A stretch of DNA of 64,000 nt from assembly GCA_030411725.1 (NCBI GenBank), contig MU839835.1, forward strand, positions 1,488,001 through 1,552,000, given 5' to 3'. Shown piece by piece: positions 31,471 through 42,236 of this stretch. The notes beneath the pieces are model-generated. The model saw nothing but the letters and a program-made list of their open reading frames with translations. It did not search any database and was not told the origin of the DNA. The translations under genes and the position numbers were made by a program. Each line of letters starts with the position of its first letter. Position 1 is the stretch's first letter. The DNA comes from Echria macrotheca (taxonomy: Eukaryota; Ascomycota; Sordariomycetes; Sordariales; Schizotheciaceae).

Positions 31471-31991
31471 TTTTCTTTTTTTTTGTTGTCACCCTGGTGA
31501 TGTCTGCGGGACGAAAATGTGGGAGATATTAGAGAGAGGGAGAGACTGTGTGTGTGTGTATGTGAGTGTGTGTATGTGCGTGACGAAACGAGTGATGAGT
31601 GGTTTGTGAGTTCAAGACAAGACCCTTTTCGGAAGTTTCACTAGTCGAGAATGATGAGTCAGCATTGTGGACTGGCCGCCCCCTTCCAGGTACTTGTCCC
31701 TTATGGGCAAACATCAACTGCTTGTCATTTTTCACAGTGTATCCAGCCGACCCGTAAGATGGAATACAAGGTAAACTCATATCATCAACACTTAACGTTT
31801 TAACACACAAAACCAAATTCTGCTCTACCACGTATGCTCATCTAATAACAAGCCGTGCCTAGCATATACATTACCAACCAACCATGACGCCGGTACCCGG
31901 TCCCAATCCCCGGCCCCTGATCCAACCACCCCGCCGTCCAGAGGAGAATAGGGTATCTATATCAAAAGTTCGAACCGAAAGAGTTCACAAG
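31471..31991. other. Intergenic between SCAP-like gene 3' end and DUF4202 promoter
   Basis: Contains a TG-rich microsatellite near 31550-31580. No supported gene. Confidence 0.6.
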
Positions 31992-34900
31992 TCACTGACT
32001 CCTCATCCTCGCCGATCCCATCGTCCGTCTCCTCCGCACCATCATATTCCTCATATCCACCGCCGCATCCAGCCTCCCGTGCCCATCAAAATGCTCATGT
32101 CCCACACTAATCAGCTTGATCACGTTCCCGAACCCGACCGCCACGCTCATAGCACCCAGCTTAACCATCGGCCCCAGTTTGGAAATCATGAGCTGGCCGA
32201 GGCCGCCGTGCTTGAGCTCGAGCGCGGGATCGAGCGGCGAACAATCCAGCGATCGCGTCTCAAAGTCACCCTTGGCTTCGGGGTGGTTCATCACCCACGC
32301 CTCCCACTCGTCGGCCTCGTTCAGACTTGAGGCCACGTCCGTCTGCTGGATGCCGAGGTGGCGTAGTCGTGATGTTGGCGAGGCCGTGGTGGCTGGTTCC
32401 CGTTTCTGACGACGGACGCCGACGATGCTCCCATTTGACAGAGCCTCCCACGTCCCGGGGTTGCTTACATATCGCCTAATTTCTCGCGATGCAGCCCACA
32501 CCGATGGCCGCCCTCGTCTCGTCCCGGCTATGTTGTACGTGTAAATCGAGTCGCCCTCTTCCTCCGGAAGATAGGTGTGAATGACCAGTTCCCTCGTCTC
32601 CGAGTTGATATAAGATAGTGTCAGTGCTGCCAGCTCGTTCGGCTGCGCCCGGGCTGCCACAATATGCTTCAGAGTCCGTGGCTGCATTGGCTCCGTCTCA
32701 AACGTGTGGATGACGGACGACGAGTCCAGATCCACGAGATCCACCGAGTGTGACCGCGCAACCAGATACATCGAAAAGGCCGGTATGGGTATCAAGGCGT
32801 GGACACCTTTTGACTCCATTTCGCGGCCGACGAATTTCACTTCTCGGGAAGTCCAGCCCGTTTCGTCCCGTCGCACAAGATGGACACAACTCTTCCGAGA
32901 AGCCGTGAGTATCGACATCCTCGACGTCTGTTGGGTTGAGGACGGATGACAATCTGCGAGAGTCAGAATGGAGGCCGACGGGTGGCGAATGGTCGACCTA
33001 CATGTTTCTACAAACGGCACCGCCAGGGTGAGAGCCGTCTTGCAGACAACATACTCCCTCAAATCCCCAAGCTCTGGCTGTAGCTCTACCATGGTACCAT
33101 TTTTCCTCACCACCACCAGGGGTGGTGCCGGGTCGTTCTTTTTGCTACCAAAGAAGACGGCCTCTGGTTTGTGATCACCCAGCTCGATCTTCATCGCCGA
33201 TCCCCATTGCTGCTTCTCTATCTCCCAGACAAGAACCTTGTCCCGCGAAACGAGAGCGAGCTGTCTAGAGGCGTCGTGTATAGCCACTCCGAGAACCGGG
33301 AACGGGTTCTCGTGAGGGATTTCGACGTCTACCAAGACCCGGCTCCTCGTCCCGGACGGTACATCCCAAATTTGAATGACCCGATCGAGACCTATCGACA
33401 CCAATAAGCCTCCCGGAGATGCCTTCATCATCTCCACGTCGAGTGAGTGGTCCCTGCTGAGTGCCTGGACCGATAACAATGGTTCGTCCTCGGGATGCTC
33501 AGGGTCCCCAGGCTGCTTATACCCGGCTCGAAGCAAGCGCCTCGTGAACATGTTCATCATGGTGGCAAACATTATCAAAACTACCATGAAGCGAGGGATC
33601 TCATGATGAACAAAGTCGTAAACAGCAGGTAGAAAGTAGGGCTCCCTACCGGGAGGAATCCGATTAGACCCTTTCAGGAGAAATATAATGGGGTCGTGAA
33701 CAAGAGCCACATAGCTATGGGCCCATGGCTTGATGACATTGATGACCTCGCGCGCCGTTTCGTGGTCCTGGAGACGAAGCCATGATGTCGGGCTTCTTGC
33801 TTGGTGAATATCCATCAGCAGCGACGACTTTGGTGAAGTAATGGGCGTGGCACTCCAAGACGACCCCAAGACCTGGTTCAGCCACTGGCGACCGCTCTCG
33901 GGTGAATAATGAGACTGGGCAATGAGGACAAAACCGAGGATGACAATACTGCCGGCAACTCGAGTGGACAGACCAACCTCGTCGAAGCGCACCCGACGCA
34001 GGTTATCCGCCCAGGTTGATCCAGGATTTGAAGGGGGTTCTGTTTTCTTGCGTCTAACCGAGGCTTTTTCGAGGTCGCTGAGTTCTCTCTGGCGGACGTC
34101 CACGCTAAGGACGGAGAGGAAAAAAGTGGCCATGTAAAAAAAGTCGAAGACGACGGCGACTGCCGCAAACCTGCAAAAGGCTGCGACACCGGGGAGCGTG
34201 ATACTCGAGAGCCCCAGAAGGATAAGTAAATTTTGCAGCCGGTTAGCCACCGCGACGTGGGCGGTTGCCCCAAAAGCCTCTCCGATCCTAGCGCTGATGC
34301 TGATACTCGACGATGTCATGATGACGGCGTTGATGAGTCTGAGGCAGTTCTCGACGCTGACGGCGAGGATGACCAGAGGGTAGGCGTATGATGGAATGCG
34401 GGACAGGTCAACTTTGAAGATGGCGCAGACGGTAAAGCTGGACATGATGGAGGCGGCAATTTGGCATATTATGGTCAACACAAGGCCAAGCCTGGACTTG
34501 ACAGCGTGAACCCTCGAGAGGCTGAGCATGAGGTAGACGATGACAAGAGAGTAGGCGATGCTGAGCAGGGTCAGATCGGACCACGACATCGGCCGGAACT
34601 GAAACTCGTAGAGCTGGCTGGACATGCTTCTGCCATCTTCCGGAATAATTGTCCACTTGTCCTGCGGCCTGGAGGCGAGGGCTTCCGCTTTCCGGACCCA
34701 TTGTTCACCCACGGGCGAATCGCGGCGGTGAATCAGGGTAATGACAAGAGCGTCGGCGGCTACGAGCCGGCGTTCCTCGAAGCGCTTGCCGCTGAACACA
34801 ATCGAGTGACGCAGTGTGACGTTGACCGATGTGGACTGCGTCTTCTTGGCGTTGACGGTGGATATGATATCGGGATCGTCGGCGATGTTGCTGGCGCTAC

Positions 34901-35426
34901 CGGACCAATACTGGAGCGGCGAGTGGAAGAACCATGATCGGTCTGTCAACCCGTTCACGATGTGGAAAGAATCCCGCTCGTTGCGGTTTAGATCGGCCGA
35001 TAGGTCCGTCACAATTGTGCTGTTCGCGGGCCGTCGGGGGTTGAAGTCGGTAGTGGGGCCGAGAAGCTCGTCCTGGAGCTCCAGGGCACCGAGCAACACG
35101 TTGCGGTCAAGCGCCTTCATGTAGCTTCCATGTACCCAGATGGAACGCATGATAACGTCGGGCTCGACGTCTGCGCCCACACGTAGAGGCTGAGCATCTG
35201 TCCAGACATGATGGGGGAGTGTAGATGCTCCGCTGGTGATGTTTGTTGTATCAGTGGTGTAGAGATAGGGAAATAGATAGAGGAAGACAAAGACAACAGC
35301 CGTCGACAGTGGCAACACGGTCTGCACGTGACGGGCGGCCCAGGTCCCGTAGCGTGAAAAGGCAGCACGCAGAGGATGGGTCGGAGATAGCACGGGGGCC
35401 TCGGTGGTCCTGCCAGCTGTTAGCAT
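31992..35426 (-). CDS. SCAP-like sterol-sensing protein
   Basis: SCAP escorts and regulates cleavage of SREBP transcription factors in the ER. In fungi it controls ergosterol synthesis and adaptation to low oxygen. The frame gives up to 1144 residues. An N-terminal membrane segment (LPLSTAVVFVFLYLFPYLY, about 38-56) is followed by a large luminal loop with NxS/T sites. A set of membrane spans then forms the sterol-sensing domain, including PSYAYPLVILAVSVENCLRLINAV and the following spans to YMATFFLSVLSV. Two more spans follow (VAGSIVILGFVLIAQSHY and FMVVLIMFATMMNMF). The C-terminal half has WD40-like repeats (GLLVSIGLDRVIQIWDVPSG and ALVSRDKVLVWEIEKQ). A 48-base stretch at 32954-33001 has good donor, branch and acceptor signals and may be an in-frame intron, which would shorten the protein by 16 residues. 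The start at 35426 is the first ATG. Confidence 0.9.
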   Translation of the reverse strand: MLTAGRTTEAPVLSPTHPLRAAFSRYGTWAARHVQTVLPLSTAVVFVFLYLFPYLYTTDTTNITSGASTLPHHVWTDAQPLRVGADVEPDVIMRSIWVHGSYMKALDRNVLLGALELQDELLGPTTDFNPRRPANSTIVTDLSADLNRNERDSFHIVNGLTDRSWFFHSPLQYWSGSASNIADDPDIISTVNAKKTQSTSVNVTLRHSIVFSGKRFEERRLVAADALVITLIHRRDSPVGEQWVRKAEALASRPQDKWTIIPEDGRSMSSQLYEFQFRPMSWSDLTLLSIAYSLVIVYLMLSLSRVHAVKSRLGLVLTIICQIAASIMSSFTVCAIFKVDLSRIPSYAYPLVILAVSVENCLRLINAVIMTSSSISISARIGEAFGATAHVAVANRLQNLLILLGLSSITLPGVAAFCRFAAVAVVFDFFYMATFFLSVLSVDVRQRELSDLEKASVRRKKTEPPSNPGSTWADNLRRVRFDEVGLSTRVAGSIVILGFVLIAQSHYSPESGRQWLNQVLGSSWSATPITSPKSSLLMDIHQARSPTSWLRLQDHETAREVINVIKPWAHSYVALVHDPIIFLLKGSNRIPPGREPYFLPAVYDFVHHEIPRFMVVLIMFATMMNMFTRRLLRAGYKQPGDPEHPEDEPLLSVQALSRDHSLDVEMMKASPGGLLVSIGLDRVIQIWDVPSGTRSRVLVDVEIPHENPFPVLGVAIHDASRQLALVSRDKVLVWEIEKQQWGSAMKIELGDHKPEAVFFGSKKNDPAPPLVVVRKNGTMVELQPELGDLREYVVCKTALTLAVPFVETCRSTIRHPSASILTLADCHPSSTQQTSRMSILTASRKSCVHLVRRDETGWTSREVKFVGREMESKGVHALIPIPAFSMYLVARSHSVDLVDLDSSSVIHTFETEPMQPRTLKHIVAARAQPNELAALTLSYINSETRELVIHTYLPEEEGDSIYTYNIAGTRRGRPSVWAASREIRRYVSNPGTWEALSNGSIVGVRRQKREPATTASPTSRLRHLGIQQTDVASSLNEADEWEAWVMNHPEAKGDFETRSLDCSPLDPALELKHGGLGQLMISKLGPMVKLGAMSVAVGFGNVIKLISVGHEHFDGHGRLDAAVDMRNMMVRRRRTMGSARMRSQ

Positions 35427-36950
35427 TCAAGCTCGATATTATCTCAGCTTCAGACAAACCCTCGCAGCGGGTAGAGTAGATACCAGAGCATAATCGCCGG
35501 CAACGTCTACCGTCCCCCAGTAAAAGAAAGAAAAGGCAGCTGATGGCTACGGATTCCCCAGCATCGCTCAGCCCGCGCCGCTAGCAAGAAGTCGGCGCCG
35601 GTTTGTTCGGAGGGGGTTGACGGGGGCCCGTATGAGCGGACGGGAAAGGGCCGACGGGAGGTCGGGATGGTTATGAGAGGGACACCATGCTCATATGTTG
35701 TTCAGCGGGTGTTAGCAGCGAGAGAGGCGTAGCTGAATGTTGTCAAGTAGTACGCGGATTGGCCGAGGTGGTGGTTCGAGGCCAACAGCGAGCTTTACTG
35801 CAGCAGAACAGCTCGACAGCGGCGGATGCGAGTCCGGCTGGTCCCAAGCCGAGGGATATGGGCGTGGTGCGTTGGGCCCAAGGCTGGAGAGACGGACCCG
35901 ATTGAGACAGATTGGTGAGACACAACGATCTAGGCCCGGACAGTGCGCGTGTCAAAGCCGACCAGCGTAATTGTTATGGGCGTGCTGTGCCCGTAGGGCA
36001 GAAAGTCATGCAATTGCAATTGGCAAGAATGGGAATTATGGAAATTCGATTGAGCAGTCATCAGCCAATTCTTGTCGGTGGGGGAGAGAGAATGGGCCCG
36101 GCACCTCACCGCGGCCTGTTCTTGCGACAAGGGTGCGTGCGGGCTGCTGTGTTCCCTGTCTGGCCCAGTGCAGCACACAGTGCGTCCGACTGCCCCTGCG
36201 TCCCGCTCGGGCCACAGCGCTGCGACTTGCAGCCCGTTGCAGACTCTTGTACCTTCGCGGAAGGGATCGCCGACTTTTAGCCCTGAAACGAGAAGCTGGA
36301 ACTGTCCCCTGATGACGTAGAGAAAGTCGACAAAGCTTATTCGAATATCTGTCAATGTCGGCCGTGTTACACCGTGGGGGAAGTTGTTGAGGCTGTTGAG
36401 AAAGATAACATTTCGGGCCGAGACTGACTCGGCTGTGAGCTGGCGTCGAAGTGGGCTCAACTGCGGGCAGAGCTAGAAACTGTGGTAAAATGCCCCGCTA
36501 AAGACGTCACCGCGATCTGGAAAATGGCGCCTGATCGCCGAGCGTTGAGAAAAAGCAAACACTGGAGAACCCCTCCACTCCCTCCACGATTGACGATTCC
36601 GGAATCCAGGGTCTTTTCAGGGACTTTCTCCGCACAAGTCTGCCGATGCGACTTTGTAGCTTTCCATTGCATATGACGAGAAATAGAGTAGCTGGTAGAT
36701 AATGGCGGAGCAGTTCTAATCGGCGGGGAACTCGAAGAATTTGAACCTCTATTACAACTCGGGTCTACCCTTTCGACTTCCCGATTCGGTAACCCGTCAA
36801 ATCAAGTGAAACCTCTAAGCCCTGCCTGTTGAACGGACAGCTGCAGCATCGCAGAACTCTTTCTGCAAGTTCGTACTCATATGTACAATAACACAGTATG
36901 TAAATACCAAATAAAATATTCAACAACAAACAAAACCTGACGTAATAAAG
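35427..36950. other. Intergenic: divergent promoter of SCAP-like and JMJD7-like genes
   Basis: About 1.5 kb with no supported gene; short frames on both strands lack family content. The right end is AT-rich, as expected for the leader of the gene starting at 36951. Confidence 0.55.
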
Positions 36951-38274
36951 ATGGGCGAGACGGACGAGAAGGACCCCATTGCCAACCTCATCAACACCTA
37001 CAACGAGCTCAACACGCCCCATATCGTTGAGCTCGATGAGGAACCAAGCCCGCTCGAGTTCATGCGCTTCGTCGCAAGAAACACTCCATTTGTGGTGAGG
37101 AAAGGCGCAGCTGGGTGGAAGGCAACGCAGACGTGGTCGGCCGCCTTCCTCGAGGACCTCCTCGCCGGCGAGACGGTCAACGTCGCCGTCACCCCTGCAG
37201 GGTATTCGAAGAATCTCATATCCGTAAAACCAACACTAAATAAAATCTCTGATTTCTGAGCATAGCAACGCCGACGCACCTACACCCGACGCCTCGGGAA
37301 CCCTCGTCTTCGCCAAGCCCTGGGAGGAAGACCAACCCTTCTCCGACTTTTTACGATTCGTGATCGCACAAGAACAAAACCCATCATCTCCCACCAACAA
37401 CTACCAAGAAGTCCGATATGCTCAGACCCGTAAGCTTCCTCTCCCTACCCCCTAACCAACCAGTTAACCAACCAAAAATAAAAATAAAAAAACAAAAAGA
37501 AAACGACAACCTCCGAAACGAATACATCTCCCTCTTCACCCACGTCCCCCCGGACATCCCCTTCGCCCGCATCGCCCTCGCCCAGCCCGGAGGCCCAGAC
37601 GCAATCAACCTCTGGATCGGCAACTCGCGGTCCGTAACCGCCCTGCACCGCGACAACTACGAGAACATCTACGTCCAGGTCCTCGGCAGCAAGCACTTCG
37701 TCCTGCTCCCGCCGCTGTGCCAGCCCTGCGTGAACGAGCAACTCCTCCGGCCGGCCGTTTACCAGCGCATCTCCTCCCCCTCATCATCAGGTCTAGAACT
37801 TCTTCTCGAGGATGACGCAGAAAACGCCGCCGACAAAAAAGTCCCCTTCGCCATCTGGGATCCCGACCGCCCCGCCGAGAACGCAACCGCGTATTCACAC
37901 CTCGCCCAGCCGATGCGAGTCACCCTCGAGCCGGGGGATATGTTATATCTGCCTTGCATGTGGTGCGTTGTTATCTCTCTCCTCTCCTTTCAGATGATAA
38001 GTGAACTGAACAAATGAAACAACCCTGCTGAACCTGTCTACTACCTAGGTATCACAAAGTTTCGCAGTCGTGTTCGGACGAGGGCATCTGCGTCGCCGTG
38101 AATTACTGGCAAGTCTTCCCCGTCCCCATCATCCCTAGAATCTCCCCCCCATCGTTTTTGTTTTACTAATCATCCACAAAAAGGTACGACATGGACTTTA
38201 GCGGGCCTCTCTATCCGCTCTGTAACTTTGTAAAATCAGTCAACAACAACACCAATAATACCAAGACCACGTAG
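36951..38274 (+). CDS. JmjC-domain hydroxylase, JMJD7-like
   Basis: JMJD7-type proteins are Fe(II)/2-oxoglutarate oxygenases; human JMJD7 hydroxylates lysines of the GTPases DRG1 and DRG2. Five exons fit: 36951-37201, 37266-37429, 37500-37962, 38049-38108 and 38184-38274, giving 342 residues. The cupin core shows NLWIGNSRSVTALHRDNYENIY, with the Fe-binding His-x-Asp near residue 187, followed by VQVLGSKHFVLLPP, where the Lys binds 2-oxoglutarate. The second metal His is in WYHKVSQS (about 295), on the strand after LEPGDMLYLPCMW. The last intron (38109-38183) begins with GC instead of GT; this splice is forced by the conserved NYWYDMDF block. A Pro-rich AT-rich second intron ends in a poor acceptor (aaaaag). 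The substrate in fungi is unknown. Confidence 0.9.
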
Positions 38275-38390
38275 TTTTTCACTCAAGGTCAAAATTGTCA
38301 TGAGCACAGATGCAGCCATTCATATCCTATCTCGAACCTGGACACTGTGCTTCCAAAACGTCCCGTACGATCGACTCAATCGTATTGCCA

Positions 38391-41180
38391 TCACCTCTTC
38401 TTCTTGGATATCCTCTTCATAGCCCGCATCTCCTTCTTCATCCTCGGGTCCACCATCTTGTACCGCCCCTTGACTGTATTCCACCAATGTTAGCATCCAC
38501 GTTCTTCCCAGCAAGCATCGACGACAAAAACAAAACATACCTCCTCTAGGCCGGCCGGCAATACCGCGGTTCGCACCCGCCGCCTTGACTACCTTAATAG
38601 GCTGGCGCTTCTGCTTCCGCGCCGCGTTCGAGATGAGCTTGGCGATGCTGTTGGCCTTGTCCTTCTCCGACATGCCCTGGTATATCCGTCAGTGATGCCA
38701 CCTTCAGTCAACAAAAAAGGTGGACAAACCTCGTCTGCCGCCAACAAGTCCGCCTTCTTCTTCAGCTTTTCGATCTTCTGGGCCTGCTTGAACTTCTTCC
38801 TCGCCTTGGCCTCGGCGACCTTCTTGATCGGACGGGCGTTGTAGGCCCGCAGCTTCTCCTTGATGGCCGCGGCGGCAGCCTTGGTGATGGGTCGGTGCGG
38901 CTTGTCGTGTTTGTGCTCGTCGTCGAGGAACCAGTCCGGTAGGCCGTCTCGGTCCTTGAGTGCGTGCTTGTTGAACCCGTCGTCAATGAGATCATGTGAC
39001 GTCTTTTGGCCCGATGCCAGTTGCTGAGCCAGAGTCATGGCTTCGGCCGTTATAATCTCGATATCTGTACTTTTGTCAGCAAACCCCACCAAGATCCTAT
39101 ACAGCGGACGTACTTGGCCTGCCATCTTTTGTCTTCTTTTCTTGCTCCTCCCAGTCCTCCTCCTCGTCGTCCTTATTCCGCTTCACCACTTCAAACTCAC
39201 TCTTCTCTTCCGAAGCCACCTTTTGCCTGCGCTTCTGCTCCTCGATGGATGGTATTCCGTCGTCCGAATCAGATTCGGCAGCATCAGGTTCCGCATCGGC
39301 CATCGTCACATCTTCCTCACCCTCTGCCTCTTCCTCCTCTTCTTCATCCTCCAGGTCATCCAACAGCCCCGGGATGTCCTTGAAAACACCTTGGTTAAAG
39401 AAGTTGGTTGCTCGCTTGGATAACCCGTTTGAATCTGAAGGAGCATTATCAAGATCCCGTAGAAGTGGATGTTCCGTTTCGTTATCCGATTCGGAGTCAC
39501 CGTCGCTGTCCTCTTCCTCGAATCCCTCGAGCTCCTCGTCGTCGCTATCCCCTTTCTCACTCGCCGAGACACCTTCCCACTCGTCATCCTCGTGCTCTTG
39601 CCTCGCCTTTTTGGCCCGGTATTTCGCGTCCGCTTCCGCCTTGCGCTCCCTGTATTGGTCGTATAATTGGTCAAGCTCTCGCTCCAGGATATCGCCGTCC
39701 TCGTCGCTTTCGTCGTCCGTCTCGCCGGAAGACCCAAGCCCAGAGTCCCGATCCTGCTTCGTTTTGTCCTCTTTAAGGGCAACCATTTTCCCCTTGGCAA
39801 TACGGTTGAGAACAGAGGTGTTGTCGATGGCCTTGAGCTTGAACATGGCGCCTTCTCCACGCGGGCCATCCTGCTCCATACCGATGTCCATGGGCGCCGT
39901 CATGTTCATCTGCATGCGAACGATTTCCTTTTGCTTCTTCTCATTTTCCCGTCTCCGCTCCCTCTTCTTCTTGGACGACTCCTTGTCCTTGATTTTTTGT
40001 AGCTCCTCTTGAATCCGAAGCTCCTCGTCCATAGGCTGCACCTCGGCAACTTCCTCCGTCAGCGGTTTCGCAGTCTTCTTTGTAGGCAACCCAAAGATTT
40101 CTCGAACTTTGAGGCGCCATTTTAGCAGTAACTTGAACTCTTTCCTCCCGAGCACCTTGAGATCGGCACAACAATTTCGGATCTCTTCCGTCGTCTCTGG
40201 AAGCCTATTCAAGGCCGCAAGCGCCACGTCTCCATTTGTCGCTTGGTCAAGCGACAATTTGTTGTATTGGCCAAGGATCGCAATTGGGTCGACCGTCTGG
40301 ATGAATTCGCTGGCAGGGATTTCCTTGAACTGGATATCTTTGAGAGTGTTAGCAACAATACAGCCCATGCGCATTCAGCACCTACAGTCTCCCTCCTCAT
40401 AACCCTCTCGCTTGCGCTTCTTTATCTCGGGGTTGTAGACCTTGGCCTCGTTATTGGGAGTCGGGTCCGCCAAGTCCTCGAACACGGATCGCGGGTCTAG
40501 CAATCGGGGATCGATCCTCTTTGGAGCCTTATACCCGCGGCACACGACGAAGATTTCGGCAGAGACATTTCGAGACGACGGGGGCTTTGTCGCTTCGACC
40601 TTTGTGAACAGCTGGTTAAAAACCCAGAGCAGCGGATTGTAGTCCTTGGATCGGAAAACTTTGGTCTACCACACAACGTCAGTATCTACAGCAACCCCGT
40701 CAGTGGACAACATACCACAAAGGTACCGCCCTCAACCAGGAACTCGGTCGCCAGTTTCATCGAATGCAGCACTAGCTCGGCCTGGTTGTACGAATCCTGC
40801 ACCCAGGCAGTACCGACGTTGGGCGCGCCATCGTGGAGCACGGTATCGGCCTTCCAGGTCTTGAGGTGGCCCCGGATCGTCGCGCGGCACTTCTCGGTCG
40901 TGATGTCGCTCTGGAAGGTGATGACCTTGGGGATGGGCTTGATCGGGGCGAGATCGACACCAATGATGATGCTGTTTGTCGGCATTGTCTCGGCCGCTAC
41001 CTGACACCACGAGCCGGGGGCGGCGCAGAGGTCGAGCACGACCTTGCTCTTCTCGAGGAAGCCATATTTCTTGTTGAGCTGGATCAGCTTGAAGGCTGCA
41101 CGGGCGCGGTATCCCTTCTCCTTGGCGAGCTTATACCACTTGTCGAGACGGCCCTTGCCGTGCTTCTTCTGGATCGCCAT
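38391..41180 (-). CDS. spb1: SPB1 AdoMet-dependent rRNA methyltransferase
   Basis: SPB1 is a nucleolar ribose methyltransferase that modifies the 25S A-loop and is needed for 60S assembly. Six exons fit: 41180-40716, 40665-40386, 40337-39114, 39064-38730, 38676-38541 and 38473-38391. They give 840 residues, close to the yeast length. The FtsJ/RrmJ domain starts at MAIQKKHGKGRLDKWYKLA and shows FKLIQLNKKYGFL (catalytic Lys), DLCAAPGSWCQVA (AdoMet site), LHDGAPNVGTAWVQD (catalytic Asp) and GGTFVTKVF (catalytic Lys). A long charged middle region with acidic runs is typical. The C-terminal Spb1 domain has TAEAMTLAQQLASGQK, LPDWFLDDE and the basic tail KGRYKMVDPRMKKEMRA. The start is divergent from the Cdt2-like gene across about 1 kb. 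Confidence 0.95.
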
Positions 41181-42236
41181 GGTTGCAGTCGGTCCGGAGT
41201 GGTGATTGCGCTGCTGTTCGCCGGAGAGTCGCTGCGCAGCGTGCGTTGTGCCCACCGATAATTTTTTTGGAGGCGATAACGATAAGCGTGGGGTGCAGTT
41301 CCTGACGCTGGCCTGTGGGGCGCTGGCTGGGTCGCTGGGTGGCCCGGGCTTCACAGGAAAGATGTGGAGGTGGTTCGTGACGGAAACGTCGCAGGGCGTG
41401 GACCAGCGGGCCAGGCGTGTATGATGAAATGTTGTCGGTTGAATCGAGGATGGAGTTCGAGGTATGTCCCTGAACGTGGAGGCTGGAGCTGAGGAACTGA
41501 GGAATCGAGGAATCGAGGAATCTAGGATGTCGAGAAGGGATGTCTGCTGGAAAAGAATTGCTTCTAGAAGGGTTGGAGAGCCGGCGTTTTATATAGTCTT
41601 GGAGCGCTATCGAAAAAATTCGATTGCCTACATTTGCACATGCATTTTGGAACTCGTCTATATGGCAAAGGTTTATCCATGGAAACTGTCGATGTACTTT
41701 CTTCCGCACTTCGCTGGGTTAAGCGGTAGCTGCGTCGCTGGGCTGGTTCGGCGCCCCGCGTATTCTGCTGGAGCACTTTGAGGCGCTGGGCGGTTGGGTG
41801 GTTGGGTGGACAGCGGGCTCAGTGCAGCAGTGCAGACGTGTCAGACCAATGAGAGGTGCCAATCGCGCTCGAACAGGCACATCGACCCCGCCCGAGCTCC
41901 GGCAGCCACTTAAAAGAGCCTGTCCACACCCGTCCAGCGCGTCATTGCAGCGCGGACCGCGTCTGCTTGGCAACGACAGGGGTTGGCGGGTCTGGAGGAA
42001 GCGGAATTCGCAGCTTCCATGGCTGGGCCTTCCTCGCCTCTATACTTCCCCGCTGCTGGCCCTCTCTAGCTGCAAAGATTCTTGCAAACTGCAGGACTAT
42101 GACTGCTTGTTGTTTTTCCTGGAGGCGCTGAGGTTATTGTGTGCTGCGCAGATCCGCGGGTGTTTTCTTTCTGTTTTGTTTTCAGTCATTGTTCCATCCT
42201 CTCCTCGAGCCTGCACGAAGTGGCCGCTGGATAGCC
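41181..42236. other. Intergenic: divergent promoter of SPB1 and Cdt2-like genes
   Basis: No supported gene. Frames here are shadows running out of the SPB1 first exon or random. It probably holds both promoters and a long pyrimidine-rich leader before 42237. Confidence 0.6.

Noticed and set aside
35725..35785. tRNA-like A and B boxes (TAGCTGAATG and GGTTCGAGGCC)
   Set aside because: No acceptor, D or anticodon stem can be formed around them.
39245..40012. 255-codon Ser-rich frame antisense to SPB1
   Set aside because: It is the complement of the acidic Asp/Glu-rich runs of SPB1, which always read as Ser-rich on the other strand.
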